A stretch of 64,000 bases of DNA from Thermomonas sp. (GTDB lineage Bacteria > Pseudomonadota > Gammaproteobacteria > Xanthomonadales > Xanthomonadaceae): NCBI RefSeq assembly GCF_023953935.1, contig NZ_JAMLIW010000001.1:310001-374000 (forward strand), given 5' to 3'. A program made the position numbers and the translations under genes. The notes under the pieces are model-generated. The model did not search any database. It worked only from the letters and a program-made list of their open reading frames with translations, and had not been told where the DNA came from. Shown here in pieces: positions 29,197-36,823 of this stretch; the first letter of the stretch is position 1, and the number at the start of each line of letters is the position of its first letter.

Positions 29197-29464
29197 GAAG
29201 CCGGTCGATCCTCGAATGGCGCAGACGGTGGACGCTGAAAGACTGCCTGACAAAACGGGCGGCAGCTTGTGGCCATTCTCCACTATCCGGAACGCGAACC
29301 GGCCAGATTCTTTCGGTGGTGACATGGCGGCCCGATGTCCAAAGGGGCACGCAGGCCCGGAATCCCGGACAATCCGCGACAGGCGCCCGCAACAGGGCCG
29401 CCTGCAGCCCCGCGCCGCACCCCGCTCCATCGCCCCCGCCTCCACGTTCCCGACGCCACCCACG

Positions 29465-30019
29465 ATGTCCATCGCCCTGACCGACTTCGCCCGCACCCGA
29501 TTGTTCCCGCGCGACGGCCGCTGCACCGCGATCCAGGACTGCACCCCGGATGCGTTCATCGAACGCCTCAACTCCGCGCCGCCGCTGCGCGTGCTCGATG
29601 GCTACGCGCCCTTCTGCAAGCTCCACGTCCACGCCAACTGGACCACGACCCGCTGCTCGATGATCGCGATCACCGAGGCCAATCGTCACCTGCTGCGCAG
29701 CGCCTACGAGGCGCGCAGCCGCGAGGAATTGCCGGTGCTGGTGCGCTGGTTCGAAGGCATCGAACCGCCGGTGGCCCAGTACCTGATCCCGATCCTGTAC
29801 GACCGCGCCCAGCTGGCCAGGGAAGGCACCGCCATCGATGCCGACTGGGGCGTGGTCGGCTGCCTGTACACGCTGGAACCCGAGGAAATCCCGATGGTGC
29901 CGATCACCCAACTGCGCAATGCGCTGGGCGTGGCCGAAGGCGGCTCCGGAGTGGCCATCGACCGCGCCGCTTACCTGCGCAGCGTGGCATTCTGGGAACG
30001 TCACGCAAACTGGCGTTGA
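29465..30019 (+). CDS. DUF3228 family protein
   Basis: The 184-residue soluble protein matches what I know of the DUF3228 family: a central conserved YAPFCKLHVHANWT, EANRHLLRSAYEARS, LPVLVRWFEGIEPP and YLIPILYDR. No catalytic motif is evident and no function is known to me. It is transcribed divergently from the DUF819 gene and is followed by the L,D-transpeptidase-like gene, 35-83 bp away depending on that gene's start. Confidence 0.7.
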   Translation: MSIALTDFARTRLFPRDGRCTAIQDCTPDAFIERLNSAPPLRVLDGYAPFCKLHVHANWTTTRCSMIAITEANRHLLRSAYEARSREELPVLVRWFEGIEPPVAQYLIPILYDRAQLAREGTAIDADWGVVGCLYTLEPEEIPMVPITQLRNALGVAEGGSGVAIDRAAYLRSVAFWERHANWR

Positions 30020-30102
30020 GCCCACCGAATTTGAATTGGAGTCATCTCCCACCCATGCCCACGCAGCACACGCACCAACGCCTCACGAATCGACCCACCG
30101 CG

Positions 30103-30900
30103 ATGGCGCACACCACTGCTCGCCTCGCGCTGAGCCTGTTCGCCAGCCTGCTGCTGGCCGCCTGCGCCCACCAGCCGCCCGACGCCAGCCACGATGCCCG
30201 TGCATGGTCCGATGCCGGCCAACTGGTGCTGGTGACCTCCGCCGACTGGAATGCCACCGCCGCCGAACTGCGCCGCTTCGAACGCGTCGATGGCCGCTGG
30301 GTGCAGGTCGGTGAGACCGCGCCAGTCGTGCTTGGTCGCAGCGGCAGCGGCTGGGGCATTGGCTTGAATCCGCCACGCAGCGACGGCCCGAACAAGCGCG
30401 AAGGCGACGGCCGCGCGCCCGCCGGCGTGTTCACCATCGGCACCGCCTTCGGCTACTCCGAGCGCGCCACCACCGGATTGCACTATCAGGCCATGACCGG
30501 CAACGACTGGTGCATTGATGTGCCCGCTTCGGCCTACTACAACCGCATCGTCGATCGCAGCGTGATCAAGGCGCCACTGCTGGATCAAAGCAGCGAACCG
30601 ATGCGCCGCGACATTCATGTTGACGGCGACCAGCGCTACCGCGAAGGCTTCGTGATCGAACACAACCTCGACGGCCAGCAGCGCCAGGGCGGCAGTTGCA
30701 TCTTCGCCCATCTCTGGAAAGACCCGCAGACCACCACCGCCGGCTGCACCGCGATGGCGCCGGCGAGCATGGACGCGCTGCTGGCCTGGCTCGACAAGCG
30801 CAAGCATCCGGTCTTCGTGCTGCTGCCCACCCCGCAATACCTCGCCCTGAAGGCCGACTGGCACCTGCCTGAGATCACCGCCGCGGAGGCGACTCGATGA
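30103..30900 (+). CDS. L,D-transpeptidase-like lipoprotein
   Basis: This 265-residue protein begins with a lipoprotein signal (SLFASLLLAAC, Cys21). The catalytic-domain marks of the YkuD-like superfamily are GDGRAPAGVFTIG, H203 in CIFAHLW and the nucleophile C215 in TTAGCTAM. It lacks the exact SHGC-R box of classical Ldt enzymes (GCTAM instead), as in the divergent exported YkuD-like family. It is expected to act on peptidoglycan from the inner face of the outer membrane or the periplasm. ATG 30055, with a GGAG 13 bases upstream, would add 16 residues. Its stop overlaps the symporter start (ATGA, 30897-30900). Confidence 0.75.
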   Translation: MAHTTARLALSLFASLLLAACAHQPPDASHDARAWSDAGQLVLVTSADWNATAAELRRFERVDGRWVQVGETAPVVLGRSGSGWGIGLNPPRSDGPNKREGDGRAPAGVFTIGTAFGYSERATTGLHYQAMTGNDWCIDVPASAYYNRIVDRSVIKAPLLDQSSEPMRRDIHVDGDQRYREGFVIEHNLDGQQRQGGSCIFAHLWKDPQTTTAGCTAMAPASMDALLAWLDKRKHPVFVLLPTPQYLALKADWHLPEITAAEATR

Positions 30901-32126
30901 ACCAGACCGTGCGCGTTCTCGCCGGCCTCATCGCCGGTCTGGTGATCGGCATCCTGCTGGCATGGCGGACGCCCGAGACCGCCCTGCAGACGGCCACCAT
31001 CGTCGAGCCCTTCGGCAAACTCTGGCTCAATGCCTTGCAGATGACCGTGGTGCCCTTGGTGTTCTCGCTGGTGGTGGTGGGCATCAACCAGGCCAGTGAC
31101 GCTGCGCATTCCGGGCGCATCGCCAAGCAGGCGATCATGACCTTCGTGCTCCTGCTTACCGCCGCCGCCGCAATGACCGCCGTGCTTGCGCCGCTGGCGT
31201 TGTCGCTGCTGCAACCCTCGCACGCCGTCGCCGTCGCGCTGCAAGCGCATGGCGAGGCCTCGCCGGCGGCAAGCGGCGGCTGGGCCGCGGCCTTGACCGC
31301 GATCGTCCCCAGCAACGCGCTGGCCGCCGCAGTTGCCAATGCGATGTTGCCGCTGGTCACCTTCGCCTTGTTCTTCGGCTTCGCCCTGACCCGGATCGAA
31401 GCGACGGGCCGCACCCAGGTCGTCGGCTTCTTCAAGGCCGTCAGCGACGCGATGATCGTGATCGTGCACTGGGTCCTGCTGGCCGCGCCGGTGGGCATCT
31501 TCGCCTTGGTGCTGGCCCTGACCGCCCGCGCCGGGCTGGACGTGTTGCAGGCGCTGGGCATCTACATCCTGCTGGAATGCGCGCTGTACGCGCTGGCCAC
31601 GATATTGCTGATCGCCACCGCACTCACCTTCGGGCACCGCAAGCTTGGCGAATTCATGACGGCGCTGGTGCCGGTGCAGGCGGTGGCCGCCAGCACGCAA
31701 TCCTCGCTTGCCACCCTGCCGGCGATGCTGGACAGCGCGCAGAACCGGCTGGCGATCCCCGCCCGCATCTCCGGACTGGTACTGCCGATGGCGGTGTCGC
31801 TGTTCCGCATCACCTCGCCCATTCAATACATCGCCACCGCCTGCTTCATTGCCTGGGCACTGGGCGCGGCCCTAACGCCCGCGCAGCTCGCCACCGGTGT
31901 GGCGCTGAGCGTGCTGGTCAGCATGGGCTCGGTGGGCCTGCCCGGCCAGGCGATCTTCCTCGCCACCAACCTGCCGGTCACCTCCGCACTCGGCCTGCCG
32001 ATCGCCCCGCTACCGGTCTTGATGGCAGTCGATGCGATCCCGGACGTACTGGCCACCGTCGGCAACGTCACCGGCGACATGACCGCGACGGCGGTGGTGG
32101 CAGCGCGGAATCCAGCGCAGGAGTAA
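30897..32126 (+). CDS. Dicarboxylate/amino acid:cation symporter (DAACS, SLC1-like)
   Basis: The 409-residue membrane protein shows the SLC1 pattern: WLNALQMTVVPLVFSLVVVGI, the serine-rich hairpin near AASTQSSLATLP (HP1), LPMAVSLFRITSPIQY, and the MGSVGLPGQAIFLATNLP and DAIPDVLATVGNVTGD segments that hold the substrate and Na/H coupling residues. Glutamate, aspartate or C4-dicarboxylates are the usual substrates. Translational coupling to the L,D-transpeptidase-like gene suggests that here it could recover an amino acid released from murein peptides, such as glutamate; this is inference. Confidence 0.85.
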   Translation: MNQTVRVLAGLIAGLVIGILLAWRTPETALQTATIVEPFGKLWLNALQMTVVPLVFSLVVVGINQASDAAHSGRIAKQAIMTFVLLLTAAAAMTAVLAPLALSLLQPSHAVAVALQAHGEASPAASGGWAAALTAIVPSNALAAAVANAMLPLVTFALFFGFALTRIEATGRTQVVGFFKAVSDAMIVIVHWVLLAAPVGIFALVLALTARAGLDVLQALGIYILLECALYALATILLIATALTFGHRKLGEFMTALVPVQAVAASTQSSLATLPAMLDSAQNRLAIPARISGLVLPMAVSLFRITSPIQYIATACFIAWALGAALTPAQLATGVALSVLVSMGSVGLPGQAIFLATNLPVTSALGLPIAPLPVLMAVDAIPDVLATVGNVTGDMTATAVVAARNPAQE

Positions 32127-32216
32127 GCACGTCATCGCTGCATATCCCGTACTTGGGCCTGAACATATCCCCTTCTCGAGTCTGCCCATCTTCCGTTCGT
32201 GGGCCCGCACATAGTG

Positions 32217-32247
32217 CGTTCATGGTGAGCCTGTCGAACCATGAACG
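32217..32247. repeat. Palindromic dispersed repeat
   Basis: CGTTCATGGT (32217-32226) and ACCATGAACG (32238-32247) are perfect arms around GAGCCTGTCGA. It is the first of two direct copies downstream of the symporter. Positions 32127-32454 otherwise hold no gene. Confidence 0.85.
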
Positions 32248-32260
32248 GATCGCACATCCC

Positions 32261-32293
32261 CCGTTCGTGGTGAGCTTGTCGAACCATGAACGG
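32261..32293. repeat. Palindromic dispersed repeat
   Basis: CCGTTCGTGGT and ACCATGAACGG flank GAGCTTGTCGA. It stands in direct orientation 44 bp after the previous copy (start to start). The G in the left arm faces a T, a wobble pair. Confidence 0.85.
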
Positions 32294-32454
32294 ATCTCGA
32301 CAAACATCGCATCACCACCATCGCGTGTCGTGGTGTTGCAGTTGAACGATAGCGGGAACTGAGAACGGAAAACCGCCCGAAACGGGGTTGTCCGGGGTGG
32401 CTGCGTCCGTCGCAGCAAGGCCCGAACCCGCGCCAACACTGGCGCTCCGGGCAA

Positions 32455-32488
32455 GAAAAAACCCCAACCGGGAACGGTTGGGGTTTTG
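32455..32488 (-). terminator. Rho-independent terminator of ssrA
   Basis: On the minus strand AACCCCAACCG and CGGTTGGGGT form a stem of 10 bp or more with a 4-nt loop, followed by a run of six T. It lies just after the CCA end of the tmRNA gene. Confidence 0.9.
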
Positions 32489-32492
32489 ATAT

Positions 32493-32846
32493 TGGTGGAG
32501 GTGGGGGGAATTGAACCCCCGTCCGAAGATGCTCCATGCCAGGCACTACATGCTTAGCTCGGTGTTTGGTCTCGGATGGCGGCAACACACCGTGCGAGGC
32601 ACGCCGTCATCCACACCCGCTGAGTTTCGGAGCCGGTTGGCGGGTCGCCGCCGGAACCTATCCCGTGATAATGACCCTACATCCACGAGCACAGGCACAA
32701 GTGGGTTCGGGGCTAGGCCTTAGGCGGCCAGAGCGTAGTTGTCGTCGTTGGCAACTATGAGTTTTGCAGCTGGATTAGCGAGGAAAGCTACCCCCTCGGC
32801 ATGCGCCGTGCGATTTCGCAACCCCCGTCGAAGCCAGTGCACCCCC
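32493..32846 (-). ncRNA. ssrA: Transfer-messenger RNA
   Basis: The 354-nt gene starts GGGGGTGCACTGGCTTCGAC and ends with GGTTCAATTCC and an encoded ACCA; GGGGGTG pairs with CACCTCC to give the 7-bp tRNA-like acceptor stem with one G-U. GCATGCCGAGG, the pseudoknot lead-in, and the tag ORF ANDDNYALAA followed by TAA are in place. Length and layout match the one-piece gammaproteobacterial tmRNA (363 nt in E. coli). It rescues stalled ribosomes with SmpB, which is not in the window. Promoter and terminator are both visible. Confidence 0.97.
32720..32752 (-). other. tmRNA proteolysis-tag reading frame
   Basis: Resume codon GCC at 32750-32752 begins the tag ANDDNYALAA, ended by TAA at 32720-32722. 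It differs from the E. coli tag by one residue (D for E at position 4). The upstream ATAGTTG before the resume codon is the conserved setting. Confidence 0.93.
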
Positions 32847-32873
32847 GGGAATGTCGATGTCGCCGACGGGGCA

Positions 32874-32901
32874 AGTATAGGGGCTGCGGCCGGTTTCACA
32901 A
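32874..32901 (-). promoter_or_regulatory. Promoter of ssrA
   Basis: On the minus strand, -35 TTGTGA (32896-32901) and -10 TATACT (32874-32879) are 16 bp apart. Transcription would start about 20 nt before the mature 5' end, leaving a leader for RNase P to remove. Confidence 0.65.
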
Positions 32902-32937
32902 GCATTGCGACGGAAGGCGCGGATCCACAGCAACACC

Positions 32938-32970
32938 CCGTTCATGGTTCGACAAGCTCACCACGAACGG
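32938..32970. repeat. Palindromic dispersed repeat, inverted orientation
   Basis: CCGTTCATGGT/ACCACGAACGG around TCGACAAGCTC, the reverse complement of the copy at 32261-32293. Its right arm runs directly into the first unit of the 23-bp tandem array. Confidence 0.85.
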
Positions 32971-33094
32971 GACGACCCGGCTTGCTCGAACGGGGCGACT
33001 CTGTTTGCTCGAACGGGGCGGCCCGGCTTGCTTGAATGGGGCGGCTCGGCCTGCTCGAATGGGACGACCCGGCCTGCTCGAACGGGATGGCTCG
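32965..33094. repeat. 23-bp tandem repeat array, five units and a partial
   Basis: Units begin at 32965, 32988, 33011, 33034 and 33057 with a diverged partial one at 33080. The consensus is GAAYGGGRCGRCYCGG followed by CYTGCTC. The first unit's GAACGGG is the arm of the adjoining palindromic repeat, so the array may have grown from it. There are no spacers, so it is not a CRISPR. The rest of the gap 32847-33238 holds the ssrA promoter and a segment of ACGCGGAT-type words (33118-33220) without a gene. Confidence 0.85.
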
Positions 33095-33238
33095 ACGGGG
33101 TGGCGGGGCTTCTTGTTGACGCGGATCTCCGCGAAGAACGCGGATGTCGCGGCTTGGTTCAACAGCATTTCGACCTGTCCCGCCCTATCCGCGCTTCATC
33201 GGCGTTGATCCGCGTCCAAAAGCCCTTATAGCCTCCCA

Positions 33239-33910
33239 TCACGACCGCAGCGGCAGCAGGCGGATTTCGACCCGGCGATTCATCGCGCGCCCGGATTCGG
33301 TGGCGTTGTCGGCGATCGGGTAGCGCTTGCCCATGCCGATGATTTCAAAACGCTGGGGCTGCACGCCCTGTGCGGTCAGGTAGCTGGCCACCGCTTGCGC
33401 GCGTTGCTCGGAAATGCGCTGGTTCACTTCGTCTGAACCAATGCTGTCGGTATGGCCGCTGACTTCGACGATGGTCTGGTTGTATTCGCGCAAGGTGCCG
33501 GCGATGGTGTTGAGCGAGGGATAGAACTGCGGCTTGATGTCGGTGCGGTTGAAGTCGAAGGTGACGCCGTCGGGCAGGTTCAGCAGGATGACGTCGCCGT
33601 CACGGCGAACGTCCACGCCAGTGCCGGCGGTTTCGCGGCGCAGTTCGGCTTCCTGGCGATCCTGGTAATTGCCGATCGCCGCGCCCGCGAGCGCACCGAT
33701 GCCGGCGCCGACCATGGCGTGCTGGCGGCGCTCGACCGCGCTGTCGCCGCTGAGCAGGCCGGCGGCGGTGCCAATCGCCGCGCCGATCAGCGCGCCGCGG
33801 CGGGTGCGCTGATTGGTCTCGTTGCCCTGATCGTCGTAGGTCGCACAACCCGCCAGAAAGGCGGTGAGGCAGGCACCGAGGGCGATGCATTTGAGCGGCG
33901 TGGTGTTCAT
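33239..33910 (-). CDS. OmpA-family lipoprotein with glycine-zipper domain
   Basis: The 223-residue protein has a lipoprotein signal (LTAFLAGC, Cys22), a glycine-zipper region (GALIGAAIGTAAGLL and GAGIGALAGAAIGN, about residues 39-80) and a C-terminal OmpA domain (about 100-220) with VEVSGHTDSIGSDEVN and ISEQRAQAVASYL for binding diaminopimelate in peptidoglycan. This is the YiaD-like arrangement; it ties the outer membrane to the cell wall. GGAG sits 7 bases before the ATG at 33910. It stands as a single gene. Confidence 0.85.
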   Translation of the reverse strand: MNTTPLKCIALGACLTAFLAGCATYDDQGNETNQRTRRGALIGAAIGTAAGLLSGDSAVERRQHAMVGAGIGALAGAAIGNYQDRQEAELRRETAGTGVDVRRDGDVILLNLPDGVTFDFNRTDIKPQFYPSLNTIAGTLREYNQTIVEVSGHTDSIGSDEVNQRISEQRAQAVASYLTAQGVQPQRFEIIGMGKRYPIADNATESGRAMNRRVEIRLLPLRS

Positions 33911-34018
33911 GCGGGCTCCAGTATCAGGTCAGGACACAGGGGCCAGCCTAGACGGGCGCACGTGGCTGGAGGATGAACACGGGCCCGGTTTTCGCGATGC
34001 AGCGCGGCCCGAACCAGT

Positions 34019-35518
34019 TCAGGCGCCGGTCGCTTGCATCAATCCGAGCGCCGCGTCGGCGTCGAGCTGGCGATCCCACGGGCCCATCATCGCCAGATAC
34101 AGCAGCTTGTCGAACTCCTCGACGAACCGGCGCGCGACCGCGTCCGGATCCGGAATCAATTTGGCGTCGCTGATCAGGCCGAAGTGGACCTGGCCGCGAT
34201 AGCTCAGGATCGACAGGCCCAGCCCGATCGAACCGGTCTGCGGCACCCAGAACATGATCTCGCGCAGGGTGCTGCCGGCCATGTACAGCGGCTGCTGCGG
34301 GCCGGGGACATTGGTCGCCACCGCGCTGGCCTTGCGGCTGAACAATTCCAGCGCCAGTTCCTGGAGCGGCTGCGGGGCGACCCCGAGCGCGGCCAGCAAT
34401 CCGTAGGCGACGATGGCCTGGCGCGAGTGTTTCAAGTTGCACATGCACTCGGCAACGCGCTCGAGGCGGCGCAGCGGGTTGTCCTCGCCAACCGGCAGGT
34501 CGAGGAACACCAGGCCGAAGTGGTTGCCCAGCTTCTTCGCGTGCTCCAGCGGCCGCAGGTTGACCGGCACGGTGGCGCGCAGGGTCAGGCCGTCGGGGTC
34601 GTCGCCGCGCTCGATCATGTAGCTGCGCAGGGCGCCGGCCGCCGCCGCCATCAGCACGTCGTTGACGGTGCAGTCGCAGGCGCGGCCGACCGCCTTGACC
34701 TCTTCCAGCGGGATGGGTGCTGCCCAGGCCACCCGCTTGCTCACGCCCAGGCGACCGCGCAGCAGCGACGGCGGATCATCGGACAGCGACAGTGCGTGCA
34801 CCAGTTCCAGCGCGATGTCGGAACCTTCCTTGGCCAGCAGGGTGGCCAGCGAAGGGTCCTGCATCATCGCCATGCCCTGCTCCAGCGCCTTGCCGCCGAG
34901 CTTCATGTAGCGTTCCATCGCGCCGACCCGGCGCGCCACCGGCGCGGCCTGTTCCTTCAGCCAGCTCTTGTCGAGGCGGGAAGCGGTGGAGGCCTCGCGG
35001 CTGGTGTCGGTGAGCGACAGCAGCACCTGCACCAGCGCGATGCCGTCGGCGTAGCAGTGGTGGATGCGTGCGACCACCGCCGACCCGCCCTGGTAGCGTT
35101 CGATCAGGTGGAACTGCCACAGCGGCTTGGTGGGGTCCAGCGGGCTGGAAGCGAGCTGGCTGACGAAGCGTTCCAGCGCGCGCTTTTCCGACGCCTTGCC
35201 GGGCTTGCCGGGCAGGCCGGACAGGCGCACGTGCCAGTCGAGGTCGAAATTGCCGTCTTCCACCCACTGCGCGCCGGCGGTGCCTTCGACCGGTTTCTGC
35301 CGGAACCGCGCATAGGCGAGGAAACGCCGTTCGATCACCTTTTTCAGCTGGGCCAGCGCCATCGGCTCGGCGAACATCAGCACGCCGGTGATCATCATCG
35401 GATTGGTCGGCCGTTCCATCCGCAGCCAGGCGGTGTCCACCTTCGACATCGGCTCGCGGCGCGGGCGTTGCGGGGTGGCGGCGGCGCTGCGGCGCGCGCG
35501 CGGTCGTGCTGTGGCCAT
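34019..35518 (-). CDS. Wax ester synthase/diacylglycerol acyltransferase-type enzyme
   Basis: The 499-residue product has the WS/DGAT catalytic motif HHCYADG (H153, H154, D158), PLWQFHLIERY, NDVLMAAAAGALR, TVPVNLRP, NHFGLVFLDLPVGE and ATNVPGPQQPLYM. Such enzymes esterify acyl-CoA with fatty alcohols or diacylglycerol at the membrane and make storage lipids; related ones make other acyl esters, so the product is open. A clear AGGAGA Shine-Dalgarno 6 bases upstream sets the start at 35518; the extra Arg/Ala-rich 23 residues before MSKVDTAW are therefore probably translated. Confidence 0.85.
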   Translation of the reverse strand: MATARPRARRSAAATPQRPRREPMSKVDTAWLRMERPTNPMMITGVLMFAEPMALAQLKKVIERRFLAYARFRQKPVEGTAGAQWVEDGNFDLDWHVRLSGLPGKPGKASEKRALERFVSQLASSPLDPTKPLWQFHLIERYQGGSAVVARIHHCYADGIALVQVLLSLTDTSREASTASRLDKSWLKEQAAPVARRVGAMERYMKLGGKALEQGMAMMQDPSLATLLAKEGSDIALELVHALSLSDDPPSLLRGRLGVSKRVAWAAPIPLEEVKAVGRACDCTVNDVLMAAAAGALRSYMIERGDDPDGLTLRATVPVNLRPLEHAKKLGNHFGLVFLDLPVGEDNPLRRLERVAECMCNLKHSRQAIVAYGLLAALGVAPQPLQELALELFSRKASAVATNVPGPQQPLYMAGSTLREIMFWVPQTGSIGLGLSILSYRGQVHFGLISDAKLIPDPDAVARRFVEEFDKLLYLAMMGPWDRQLDADAALGLMQATGA

Positions 35519-35627
35519 GCCGACTCTCCTGAGACTAGCCGCGAGTGAAGCACCGGGGCGGCGCAAGGTCAACGCGGGCGGCAATGATTCCGGCGTCAGC
35601 CTCGAATCGAGCCGGCAGGCGCCGGCA

Positions 35628-36755
35628 TCACCCGCCCCGATACTCGCGCGGGATGCGCTCGTTGAGCCGGGTCAGGATTTCGTAACCGATGGTGTCGGCC
35701 TGCAAGGCCAGATCTTCCACCCGGATCGCCGCGTCGCCCTGCTGGCCGATCAGCACCACGTCATCGCCGTTGTACGCGGTGCCGTCGGGGCCAAGGTCGA
35801 CCATGAACTGATCCATGCACACGCGGCCGACGATCGGCAGCCGCCGACCGCGAATCAGCACCTGGCCGCGGTTGGACAGCGCGCGCGGGTAGCCGTCGCC
35901 ATAGCCCAGCGGGATGGTGACGATGCGGGTATCGGCCGGCGGCGCCCAGGTGGCGCCGTAGCTGACCGGGCGACCGGCATGGACCACCTTGAAGTACACC
36001 ACCTGCGAGAGCAGCTCCAGCGCCGGGCGGACCTCGATCGTGGGCCGCGCCTGCGGATCGGGCAGCACGCCGTACAGGAGGATGCCGGGACGCACCATGT
36101 CCAGCCAGCTGTCGGGGAAGTGCAGGATGCCGCCGGAATTGGCCAGGTGGCGGATCGGCATCGGCGCGCCCAGCCGGGTGAAGTGGGCGCAGGCGGCGTG
36201 GAAGCGTTCCAGCTGCAGCGCGGTCATCGCCGAGCCCGGGTCATCGGCGCAGGCCAGGTGCGAGTACACGCCCTTGAGCGTGCACCAGCGCGAGGCCACC
36301 GCTGCCTCGATGAACGGCGCACAGGTTTCGCTGTGCACGCCGATGCGCTCCATCCCGGTATCGATCTTCAGGTGCACCACGGCCTTGCGGCCCAGCGCCT
36401 GCGCGGCGGCTTCCACCTTGCGCAGCTTGTCGATCGAGGACACGGTGAGTTCCAGGTCGTGTTCGATCAGCTGGCCGGCCTGGCGGCCGAGGATGCCGCC
36501 CAGCACGAGGATGGGCACCGTGATGCCGGCGCGGCGCAGGGCGATGCCCTCCTCGACGAAGGCCACGCCGAATTGCCCGGCCCCCTGCGCCTGCAGATGG
36601 CGCGCCACCGGGATCAGGCCGTGGCCGTAGGCATTGGCCTTGAGGATGGCCATCACCGGCACGCCGACGCGGCCGCGGATCGCGCGCAGGTTGCCGGCCA
36701 GCGCGTCGAGATCGACCACGCTCCGCGTGGGGCGCTGGCTGACAAGATCGCTCAT
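35628..36755 (-). CDS. alr: Alanine racemase
   Basis: The 375-residue fold-type III PLP enzyme shows the cofactor lysine K39 in AILKANAYGHG, the second catalytic base Y in PVSYGATW (about 268), HLKIDTGMERIG, IRHLANSGG and GRVCMDQFMVDLG. It makes D-alanine for peptidoglycan. Like in many gammaproteobacteria it lies downstream of dnaB, 68 bp away on the same strand. Confidence 0.95.
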   Translation of the reverse strand: MSDLVSQRPTRSVVDLDALAGNLRAIRGRVGVPVMAILKANAYGHGLIPVARHLQAQGAGQFGVAFVEEGIALRRAGITVPILVLGGILGRQAGQLIEHDLELTVSSIDKLRKVEAAAQALGRKAVVHLKIDTGMERIGVHSETCAPFIEAAVASRWCTLKGVYSHLACADDPGSAMTALQLERFHAACAHFTRLGAPMPIRHLANSGGILHFPDSWLDMVRPGILLYGVLPDPQARPTIEVRPALELLSQVVYFKVVHAGRPVSYGATWAPPADTRIVTIPLGYGDGYPRALSNRGQVLIRGRRLPIVGRVCMDQFMVDLGPDGTAYNGDDVVLIGQQGDAAIRVEDLALQADTIGYEILTRLNERIPREYRGG

Positions 36756-36823
36756 GGCCGACTATTCGACCACGCGCGCGGTCGCGGCGCCAGCGCAGCG
36801 GACCGCCGGCCGGCAGCGCGCCA

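Noticed and set aside
32493-32530. Possible tRNA from the T-arm and CCA end
   Set aside because: The T-arm and acceptor belong to the tRNA-like domain of ssrA; the remaining tRNA arms are absent and the tag frame is present.
32965-33094. CRISPR-like array
   Set aside because: The 23-bp units are contiguous, without spacers, and no cas gene is near.
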